A DNA stretch of 40,603 nt from Blastocatellia bacterium UBA7656 (GTDB taxonomy: Bacteria; Acidobacteriota; Blastocatellia; UBA7656): the NCBI GenBank assembly GCA_002483445.1, contig DLHY01000085.1:1-40603 (forward strand). The letters are read 5' to 3'. The translations under genes were made by a program, and so were the position numbers. Positions within the stretch are counted from its first letter, which is position 1; every line of letters starts with the position of its first letter. Of this stretch, positions 22,594 through 29,864 are shown piece after piece. The notes beneath the pieces were generated by a model. The model worked only from the letters and a program-made list of their open reading frames with translations. It did no database searches and was not told the DNA's origin.

Positions 22594-25500
22594 TTAGAAG
22601 GCCACCTTCAGGCCGAACTGAATCTGGCGGCCCGGAAGGGCGGAGTTGAATCCGAGCGGCGAATTGCGCGAGATATTCTTGCTCCCGCGGACGTTGTAGG
22701 GCCCGAAGAGGAGTTGCGCATCGCAGCCTGGAAATAACGGATTGACGTTGGCAGGGTTGACCCCCGGACTGCAGACCACATCGTTTACGGAAAGGAAGTT
22801 GGTCTGATTGAGGAGATTCTGTCCTTCGACGATGAACTCGACTCTCAGGCCCGAATCGCGGTTGATGTAGAACTGCTTGTTGATTCTCAGATTGACGCTT
22901 GAGAATTTGTCGCCCGTGCCGGTGTTGCGCGAGGCCAGAAACGGACGATCATAGAGGCTGTGCGCGTCGCCGTTGGCATCGCGGCCTATGCGCAGCGTGA
23001 AAGGAATGCCGCTGCGCACGAACACGATGGGGCTGAGGGTGAGGTCGCCGAATGCGGCTCCGAGGAAGCCATCTCCGGCCTTGAACGGACTACGGATGAC
23101 GGCGTTGGCGACGAAGTTGTGGCGAATGTCGAAGGCAGACACGGCGCGCTCCAAGTCGAGCCTGTTGGGGATGAAGGCCGAAAACGCCGAGTTGAAATCC
23201 GTCTGATCGTCAATCGCCTTGCTCCAGGTGTAGTTGGCCTGGAACTGGAAGTTGTTGCTGAACCTCTTCGTCAGGCTCGTGGTCATCCCGTGATAGATCG
23301 AGTTGCCTATCGATTTGTAGATGTTCTGTTGCGCTATCGTCGGATCGATGCGGGTAAACTGCGGCCCGAAGGCCGGACTGACTACTCCCGTCTCCCGATA
23401 GTTCACTTCGTGCGATGTTTGAATGTGAACTCCGCGATAGACCTGGTAGGCGACTTCGAGCGAGAGATCCTGCATGATCTGGCGCGAGATGCCGAGACTT
23501 CCCTGAATCGAGTAATTGTTCTTGTAGTCGGGGTCTGCGTCGAAGACGACTCGTCCGGCGCTGCCCTGTCCCGTAGCTATGCCAAGCCCGTTGAGGTCGG
23601 CTTCCGTAAGAGCAGTGAAGGGAAGCTTCCCTGCCGCCACCCCTGCGCCCCATATCGCAGCGGGAGCCTGCGCGCCGTCGAGCGGCGTCTTGAAAATCTG
23701 GTTTATGAACTGCCCGCTGTCATTGAGCAGGTTCGTGACATAAGCCACCTGATAGTAGACCGGCGAATAGAAGATTCCGCCGCCTGCGCGAATGACTGTT
23801 TTCTGATCGCCCCAGGGGTCCCACGCGAATCCGAGACGAGGCGAAAGATAAGCTTTCTTCTGAAGCGGCGATGGTTCCACGTCATAATCCAGTCTGACGC
23901 CGAAATCCACTGTGAATCGCGAATTGATCTTCCACGAATCCTGCGCGAACAATCCGAGATAATGCGCCCAGTCCTGCCATTCTGCGTTTCCGAACCCCTG
24001 GCGATAGAGGAATGGCAATCCGAGATTGAACGACTGGATCGAACTGAAATTGGCCGCCGCAGGGCCATTGTCCGGAACTCTTCGCGCGCCGGTCTGCGGG
24101 TCAGTTCCGAAGCTGCGGTTGAAGAGTACTAACGCGAGGCGATCAGCCGCAGGCACGGCAAGTATGACCGGGAAGATGCCCGATGCGAATTGCCATTCGC
24201 CTGCGAACCACAGTTCGTTTATCACGCGGTAATTGACCGGGCGATATGACCCGCCGAATTTGATGTTGTGCCTTCCCTTCGCCCAGCCCAGAGTGTCTTC
24301 GAACTGATAGCGATCCTGGAAGGTGTTGAACGGTGTCGCAAAGCCGCGCCCGAAATCGCCTATGCCTGCTATGAGCAGGGATGTCGTGCCGGGAGCTTTC
24401 GGTACAGTGCGCGCGGAGTTGTTCGGCACAAATTGAAGTCTGAGTTGATTGATGATGTTGGTGCCGAAGTTATGCGTCCAGGTTCCGACCGCCGTGTAGT
24501 CGCGGAAAAACAGATTGGTGCTTGCGCTCGGCGATCCGGTGTTGCCTTCGAGGAGATTGTCCGTGTCGTTATGCGTGAGCGAGAAGCGCGCCGATATCGA
24601 GTCGTTGTTGCCGACCTGATAATCGATCTTCGTCGTCCAACTGTGCAGGCGGTCGGGGGCGTTGATCGCGCCCTCGTTGCTGCGGAGAAGATTTATCGTG
24701 TTCGGGAAGTTGGTCGAGATGAGCGCCTGACGGAGATTAGCGGCTATGCGCCGGGTGTTGGCGTTGGCGTTCAGCGAATTGACTAACAAATCGAGATACC
24801 CCGCCTGCCCTAATGTCGGAGCAAGCACCGCCGGATTGCTCGTGTAGTTGCGGAAGCGGACGGTGTCGAGTTTCAGTCCCTCGTAGGAGGTGAAGAAGAA
24901 GGCTTTGTTTTTGACTATCGGCCCGCCGAATGTGCCTCCGGCAAATAACCTCTGATCGAAAGCTTCTTTAGGGAAGGTATCGAAGAAGTTCCTGGCCGAC
25001 GTGAACTGATTGCGATAGAAGGCAAATCCGCTGCCGTGAAAGCTGTTCCCGCCGCCTTTGGTGATGACGTTGATGGCCGTGCCTGCTGTAAATCCGAACT
25101 CAGCGGCGAAGGCGTTGCGGTTGACCTGAAATTCCTGAATCGCCTCGACGCTGATGTTGGTTCTCAACTGGCCCGATCCATATTCATTTTCGCCGCCGTC
25201 GAGGGTGACGAGGTTGTTGCGCCCGTTGCTTCCGCCAATGGAAAACCCTGAAGTGCCGAAGGTGAATCCGGGGTTCTGGGCGCGCGGGGCGTCCGAGCTT
25301 GACACTCCCGGAAGCGTGAACACATAAGAAGTGAATCCACGTCCTATGTTGGGGAGGTTTTCGACCTGACGGACATCGATGGTGTTGGCCTGTTGCGAAC
25401 GCTCGATTTCGATGAGCGGCGCATCAGAAGTGACCTGAACCTCGGTGGTGACCGAGCCGACTTTCATTTCTCTGTTAAAAGTGGCCACCTGCCCGACCGT

Positions 25501-25800
25501 CAACTCGAAGTTTTTCAGCACAGCCGTCTCGAACCCGGTGGCCTCGATTCGGATTTCGTACACTCCGGGTTGAAGAGCCTGAATGAGGTAGATTCCCTCC
25601 GAGTTGGATTTATCCGACCGGACGAGTCCCGTCGAGATGTTCTTTGCAGTGACAACTGCGCCGACCACGACGGCCCCGTTCTGATCGAGTATGGTGCCTT
25701 TGATGGTAGCGCCGGAAACGTCCGATTGCGGGAGAGCCTGGAGCGACATCGCCAGCGTGATGAGCGTGACCTGCAATGCGGATAAGACTCTGCGTTTCAT
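22594..25800 (-). CDS. Oar-like TonB-dependent receptor with carboxypeptidase-regulatory-like domain
   Basis: A 1068-residue outer-membrane protein starting at ATG 25800, with AGGAGG six bases upstream. Residues 1-25 form a signal peptide ending LPQS. A CarboxypepD_reg-like domain follows (about 28-110: GATIKGTILDQNGAVVVGAVV), then a plug domain (about 115-235) and a large barrel in which short repeated aromatic strands and the C-terminal ending LPGRQIQFGLKVAF are visible. Such Oar-type receptors are abundant in Acidobacteriota. They are thought to import large ligands, such as oligosaccharides or peptides, or to serve in adhesion; the ligand is unknown. No SusD or transport partner follows. 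A 509-base gap without genes lies upstream. Confidence 0.93.
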   Translation of the reverse strand: MKRRVLSALQVTLITLAMSLQALPQSDVSGATIKGTILDQNGAVVVGAVVTAKNISTGLVRSDKSNSEGIYLIQALQPGVYEIRIEATGFETAVLKNFELTVGQVATFNREMKVGSVTTEVQVTSDAPLIEIERSQQANTIDVRQVENLPNIGRGFTSYVFTLPGVSSSDAPRAQNPGFTFGTSGFSIGGSNGRNNLVTLDGGENEYGSGQLRTNISVEAIQEFQVNRNAFAAEFGFTAGTAINVITKGGGNSFHGSGFAFYRNQFTSARNFFDTFPKEAFDQRLFAGGTFGGPIVKNKAFFFTSYEGLKLDTVRFRNYTSNPAVLAPTLGQAGYLDLLVNSLNANANTRRIAANLRQALISTNFPNTINLLRSNEGAINAPDRLHSWTTKIDYQVGNNDSISARFSLTHNDTDNLLEGNTGSPSASTNLFFRDYTAVGTWTHNFGTNIINQLRLQFVPNNSARTVPKAPGTTSLLIAGIGDFGRGFATPFNTFQDRYQFEDTLGWAKGRHNIKFGGSYRPVNYRVINELWFAGEWQFASGIFPVILAVPAADRLALVLFNRSFGTDPQTGARRVPDNGPAAANFSSIQSFNLGLPFLYRQGFGNAEWQDWAHYLGLFAQDSWKINSRFTVDFGVRLDYDVEPSPLQKKAYLSPRLGFAWDPWGDQKTVIRAGGGIFYSPVYYQVAYVTNLLNDSGQFINQIFKTPLDGAQAPAAIWGAGVAAGKLPFTALTEADLNGLGIATGQGSAGRVVFDADPDYKNNYSIQGSLGISRQIMQDLSLEVAYQVYRGVHIQTSHEVNYRETGVVSPAFGPQFTRIDPTIAQQNIYKSIGNSIYHGMTTSLTKRFSNNFQFQANYTWSKAIDDQTDFNSAFSAFIPNRLDLERAVSAFDIRHNFVANAVIRSPFKAGDGFLGAAFGDLTLSPIVFVRSGIPFTLRIGRDANGDAHSLYDRPFLASRNTGTGDKFSSVNLRINKQFYINRDSGLRVEFIVEGQNLLNQTNFLSVNDVVCSPGVNPANVNPLFPGCDAQLLFGPYNVRGSKNISRNSPLGFNSALPGRQIQFGLKVAF

Positions 25801-26309
25801 AGTTACCCTCCTGAAGTGCGGAATGGTTGCCGCGAAACTGGCTTTCAGAGCCGATTTGAGGGAGATATGTTCGGCTTCCATCTGGCCAGTTATGGATTGT
25901 TGCGATCACGCCGCATGGCGCGATCATATCAAGCCGAGCCGGAGTAAAAAGTCAATATCTATGAAAACCGGATTTCGAGCCTTATCAGAAACAGAAAACG
26001 AACGAGCGATCTTGTCAACGACGCAGATGTTCGCGATAAGTAGCTGCCGCGTCGCATCTGAAATTTTACGGTGAATATGCGGATGGTATACGGTCAATGT
26101 ATACTCTCAGCGATTTGCGGTGTCAAGGGAGCAGAAAATCTGAGTCCTTCTTCATACCTGGGCGCGATCATCGGATCAACCTTTGCCGCAGGGCGAGCGG
26201 GAATATAGATGGCCGCCAGGGCTATGCCTGCCAGCGACGCCGGGGTATATGGCAGTTCGGGATCGAGTGATTGAATCTCTTCGTGATCGAACTCTCCGGG
26301 CTGTTTTCA
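25801..26309. other. Long intergenic region upstream of the TonB receptor gene, with two palindromic sites
   Basis: I see no convincing gene in these 509 bases. Two possible regulatory sites stand out. At 25904-25925, GATCACGCC and GGCGCGATC are inverted around GCAT with one mismatch; this lies about 105 bases before the receptor start. At 26086-26104, two GTATAC hexamers are separated by seven bases (GGTCAAT). A sequence TTGACT followed by a rather distant TATGAT on the minus strand near 25930-25960 could be a poor promoter. The rest is featureless. The region also covers the 3' flank of the serine hydrolase gene (from 26309 leftward), with no obvious terminator. Confidence 0.45.
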
Positions 26310-28337
26310 TTATCTCCGCTCGACCCGGATGGCTTTCAACTTCTGCGGCTCTGCCGTATCGACCTCGAAGCGGAACTCCACACTCCCGCCCTTCTTCGCT
26401 TTCGTCGTCACGGTGATGCCTTCGTCGCCAGCTTCGCCAACGCTCTCCAGTTCCAAATCACCCAGATCATCATGTATCTGGCGATAGATTTTCAGTCGAT
26501 CTTCCATCGGGCGGTTTGCCAGTGACGTTTTGGACAGGTTGTTGAGAAAGAACTCCTTCATCACTTTCTCATCGCCGGAGTTAAATGCTTTCAAGTAAGC
26601 CTCGGCGATGCGGCCCGCGGCAGTGTCCGGCAATTTCGCCTCGCCGGATTTTTTAATCGCTGATGGAGTTGATGAGACCGAACCGCTCATTGCCTGCACG
26701 GTCAGTTTGAAGTTCCCGGCTTTCTCACCCGGTTTGAAGCCGAGGCCGATTGATTCTCCAGTCGTCGGATTGAAGCTGATAAACTCCGTCGCCGATTGCG
26801 GGAAGAATTGCGTTCCCGGATTTGAGACTGAAAGCCGGATGCCTCTAAGCAGCCCTTCGCCTCCCCACATAAATTGAGAGTAATCCACGCCCCGCTCGAA
26901 ATCGAGCCGCGCGGTCGTGACGTAGCCCCCCTGACCGGGTACAGTGCCAAGCACGGTGACGGCTTTGAACTGGCCGAACTTCTCCTTGCGCTGCTGCCAT
27001 AACTTTTCCTGCCTCGGTTTGAATTCATCAAACGGCATAGCTGCGCCAAACGCTTTATGCATCGGAGCGTGGTCTCCTCTCGCGGCAGCTTCCAGCATCA
27101 GGCTGACCTGAGCCGTCATTTTGTTGATCCGTTCCGGGTTGCCGCGCCTGCCGCCTGCAAGCAGATCGAATCCTTCCTGATTCGCGCCCGCAACGAACAA
27201 CCGCTCGCCTTTGACGGAAACACTCAACTCAGCGCCGGAGGGCAGATTGTAAGTCCCGATCAATTTTGTCAGAGCCGCGCCATCAAGCTTGACGGTCTGG
27301 GGTGGCAGCGGAACTTCTCGCCCTCTGGCAAGCGACATTATCGGCCTGTTGATTTCCGTCGCCCGCAATCCGGCATCAGTCGTGGCGATCAGTATAGCGA
27401 TGCGAGTGGCCGGTTCGCGCATGTACACGAAATAATGAACGCCGTTGCCGCCGACCAGCGTCACCGGGCTATCGATTGCGAACAGCTTCTCTTTGAATTC
27501 CTTTGAGAGCAACTGCTGGCCTTCCAGCGCGAGATGGAATTTGTACATATCGCCGAGCGTCGATAGCGTGCCGCCAGCCCCGCGCAGACTCCAGGAAATA
27601 CCATCCGCGAGGTGCGGATAATCAAAGGTCGAGCCTCGATCTTCGCCTTCCATATAGCTGTGCGCGATCTGACCGTCCCGCCATTTCGGTATCAGATAGC
27701 CGGTCATCGTCATCCCGGCAGGTTTGAATATGCGTTCGTCCAGATACTTCTCGAAAGGCTGGCCGGAGACTTTCTCGATGATCGCGGCGAGCAGGCCGTA
27801 GCCGGGGTTCGAGTAGTTGTCCTCTTTTCCCGGTTCGGAAATCAGCGCCGCGCCGAACACTCTCCGCAGGAATTCTTCCTTCGTGACTTTTTCTTCATCC
27901 CTGCCGGAATACATGCCGAGGCCGGAGGTATGATCCATCAACTGCTCGACAGTTATCGCGGCCTTGTCCATCGGCACATTGTCGAAGAATCTGGTGATGG
28001 GATCGGTGAGGCCGAGCTTTTTCTTCTCTGCCAGTTGAAGGATCGCCATCTTCGTAAAGTCTTTTGTATTCGATCCAATATCGAAGGCCGTCTCTCTGGT
28101 CGACTGAATATTTCGCTTCCGATCCGCAAGGCCGTAGCCCTTCTCAAGCAGCACCTGTCCGTCTCTGGCCACAAGCGCCGCGCCGGAAAATCCGAAGCCG
28201 ACCAGTCGAGTCAGGTATTCATCTATCGTGGTCGGTTTTGCTGGCGCGTCAGACAAGCCGCCATTTCGCGCAGCCGGCGATGAAATCGACAGAGAAAGAA
28301 TCGAAAGTACAAGCACACAGCTTTTCAAATGTGTCAT
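26310..28337 (-). CDS. Secreted beta-lactamase-family serine hydrolase
   Basis: A 675-residue exported member of the class C beta-lactamase/PBP4* family (Pfam Beta-lactamase). The start is ATG 28337 with GAGG upstream. A signal peptide covers residues 1-23. The catalytic SxxK is Ser89-Asn-Thr-Lys92 in DIGSNTKDFTKM, and the YxN motif is Tyr175-Ser-Asn177 in NYSNPGYG. The DHTSGLGMYS segment is a hallmark of these hydrolases. After about residue 370 comes a beta-rich C-terminal region. Its last 100 residues look like an added NTF2/DUF3471-type domain (LPDTAAGRIAEAYLKAFNSG). The family includes esterases, D-aminopeptidases and peptidases acting on D-amino acid esters; beta-lactam resistance is not implied. 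The receptor gene follows on the same strand. Confidence 0.88.
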   Translation of the reverse strand: MTHLKSCVLVLSILSLSISSPAARNGGLSDAPAKPTTIDEYLTRLVGFGFSGAALVARDGQVLLEKGYGLADRKRNIQSTRETAFDIGSNTKDFTKMAILQLAEKKKLGLTDPITRFFDNVPMDKAAITVEQLMDHTSGLGMYSGRDEEKVTKEEFLRRVFGAALISEPGKEDNYSNPGYGLLAAIIEKVSGQPFEKYLDERIFKPAGMTMTGYLIPKWRDGQIAHSYMEGEDRGSTFDYPHLADGISWSLRGAGGTLSTLGDMYKFHLALEGQQLLSKEFKEKLFAIDSPVTLVGGNGVHYFVYMREPATRIAILIATTDAGLRATEINRPIMSLARGREVPLPPQTVKLDGAALTKLIGTYNLPSGAELSVSVKGERLFVAGANQEGFDLLAGGRRGNPERINKMTAQVSLMLEAAARGDHAPMHKAFGAAMPFDEFKPRQEKLWQQRKEKFGQFKAVTVLGTVPGQGGYVTTARLDFERGVDYSQFMWGGEGLLRGIRLSVSNPGTQFFPQSATEFISFNPTTGESIGLGFKPGEKAGNFKLTVQAMSGSVSSTPSAIKKSGEAKLPDTAAGRIAEAYLKAFNSGDEKVMKEFFLNNLSKTSLANRPMEDRLKIYRQIHDDLGDLELESVGEAGDEGITVTTKAKKGGSVEFRFEVDTAEPQKLKAIRVERR

Positions 28338-28422
28338 AGAACCTCGCTTGATGGAATTCGCTTCAAACACGAGGAACTATCTATCATGAAGTTGTGAAGA
28401 TGTTATGAAGACCGACAAACTG

Positions 28423-28977
28423 TCAGGCGTTGTGCTGTGGAGTGATAGGCTTCCTCATTCGAGCTAACGGCAGCATCACATCGTCGGGCAAAGCGAGGTC
28501 GAATCTCTCGATCACTTCATACCCGAAGGCTTTGTACAACGGCTCTCCGGGCAGCGTTGCAACCAGATCGAGCGCGCTGAATCCCGCATCGCGCGCAGCC
28601 TCTTCGCAAGCCTTTATAATCTGGCTTCCTATCCCGCGCCGCGCCCACTGAGGATCGATGAAGAATGCGCGTATGCGCGCCGGTTCCGTCCGCGCATCGA
28701 GCAAAGGGTCAATGGCCGATTTCATCTGATCGCCTCCGTAAAGAGTTCGGCGTTTGCTCCATCCGCCGCAGCCGACGATTCGGCCCTCCATCTCAGCGAC
28801 GAAGTATGTGCCATCGAGTATGAGTTGAGAGTCGACTCCGAATACGTGAACGATAGCGGCTTCGATCTGCTCGCTTGTGTAATAACCTGCGCTCAGTTCG
28901 CGCGCCGAGCGGGGGATGAGCCGCTCAAGCGTCGGAATATCCTCTATAGTGGCCTTTCGAATCAGCATACGGTTCAC
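28423..28977 (-). CDS. GNAT acetyltransferase
   Basis: A 184-residue GNAT. The fold is evident from IRKATIEDIPTLERLIPRSA, TYFVAEMEGRIVGCGGWS, and the acetyl-CoA loop FIDPQWARRGIGSQIIKACE, followed by ALDLVATLPGEPLYKAFGY. This last segment recalls GNATs related to peptide or small-metabolite N-acetylation; the substrate is unknown. Its ATG overlaps the stop of the enoyl-CoA hydratase gene (TGA within ATGA, 28974-28977), so it is translationally coupled to it. It is the second gene of a two-gene operon. Confidence 0.87.
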   Translation of the reverse strand: MNRMLIRKATIEDIPTLERLIPRSARELSAGYYTSEQIEAAIVHVFGVDSQLILDGTYFVAEMEGRIVGCGGWSKRRTLYGGDQMKSAIDPLLDARTEPARIRAFFIDPQWARRGIGSQIIKACEEAARDAGFSALDLVATLPGEPLYKAFGYEVIERFDLALPDDVMLPLARMRKPITPQHNA

Positions 28978-29738
28978 TTCTTCAAAAATCGCTCCACCCC
29001 GCGCTTGCAGTCTTCAGTCATCCGCGCGATAGCGTTCATCTGCACGCCCGCTTCTATCGCCGCTTCGAACGACATTGCGTCCATGTGATAGAGCAGACTC
29101 TTCGACAGGCTCACAGCCGAAGCAGATTTTGCAGCCATCGATGAAACGTAAGCTTCAACCTCGGAGTCGAACCGGTCATCGCTGAAAACACGATTGACTA
29201 ATCCCATCTCCATCGTGGCGCGGGCCGAAAAAATCTCGCCGCGAGTTATCATCTCGAACGCGCGCTTTTCTGAAACCGAACGACGAAGCACAGCCATCAC
29301 CATCGCGGGGACGAATCCTATGTTGACCTCCGGGTAGCCGAATTGCGAAGACTCCGACGCCAGTATGATATCGCAGGCCGTGGCAAGGCCGCACCCGCCC
29401 GCAAGCGCCCGCCCGCGAACCGCCGCGATTATGGGCCGCGGATGATTTCGCATCGCGATGAATAACTCTGCAAAGCGTCGCGCGTCCGAGACGTTGTCCA
29501 TTACTGTGGCTTCCGCAATGCGCTGCAGCGCGGCCAGATCAGCGCCCGAACAGAAATCTTTTCCCGCGCCTGTGAGTAGTATCACGCGAACGCTTTCGTC
29601 GCGGGCGGTGCGATCAACGGCGTCGCGTATCTCGCCGATTATTTCGCCGTCGAGCGCATTGCGCTTGTCGGGCCGATTAAGAGTGACACGGGCGACGCCC
29701 TGATCGATTGAGAAAAGGATTTTCCTGTACTCAGACAT
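28974..29738 (-). CDS. Enoyl-CoA hydratase/isomerase family protein
   Basis: A 254-residue crotonase-fold protein from ATG 29738, with GAGG seven bases upstream (a GTG at 29744 is less likely). The first oxyanion-hole segment is TLNRPDKRNALD with GAGKDFCSGADL; the second is VRGRALAGGCGLATACD, and a Glu sits in FGYPEVNIGFVP. Such enzymes hydrate or isomerise acyl-CoAs in beta-oxidation or related pathways. The Gly-rich LAGGCGLA and FGYPEVNIGFVPAMVM are close to methylglutaconyl-CoA hydratase-like enzymes of leucine breakdown, but this is not certain. The 126 bases upstream contain no gene and no clear promoter. Confidence 0.88.
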   Translation of the reverse strand: MSEYRKILFSIDQGVARVTLNRPDKRNALDGEIIGEIRDAVDRTARDESVRVILLTGAGKDFCSGADLAALQRIAEATVMDNVSDARRFAELFIAMRNHPRPIIAAVRGRALAGGCGLATACDIILASESSQFGYPEVNIGFVPAMVMAVLRRSVSEKRAFEMITRGEIFSARATMEMGLVNRVFSDDRFDSEVEAYVSSMAAKSASAVSLSKSLLYHMDAMSFEAAIEAGVQMNAIARMTEDCKRGVERFLKK

Positions 29739-29864
29739 AATCACGCCTCACTTCTCATTATGAACCGGAAGCGACCGCAAAGCCGCTCGACTGATGCGCG
29801 GCCCTGCCCCTGCTTCGATCCAGGATGTTATACCGAGTCGGGGTCTGTTGTCTTGAGGTCTCTC

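Noticed and set aside
26183..26416. Plus-strand open frame in the gap near the serine hydrolase gene
   Set aside because: It overlaps the end of the hydrolase gene on the other strand, lacks a ribosome site and gives an Arg/Ser-rich translation typical of an antisense frame.
26310..28337. Beta-lactam resistance gene
   Set aside because: The SxxK and YxN motifs are shared with many esterases and peptidases of the same fold; the long C-terminal region and the lack of resistance context do not support a beta-lactamase.
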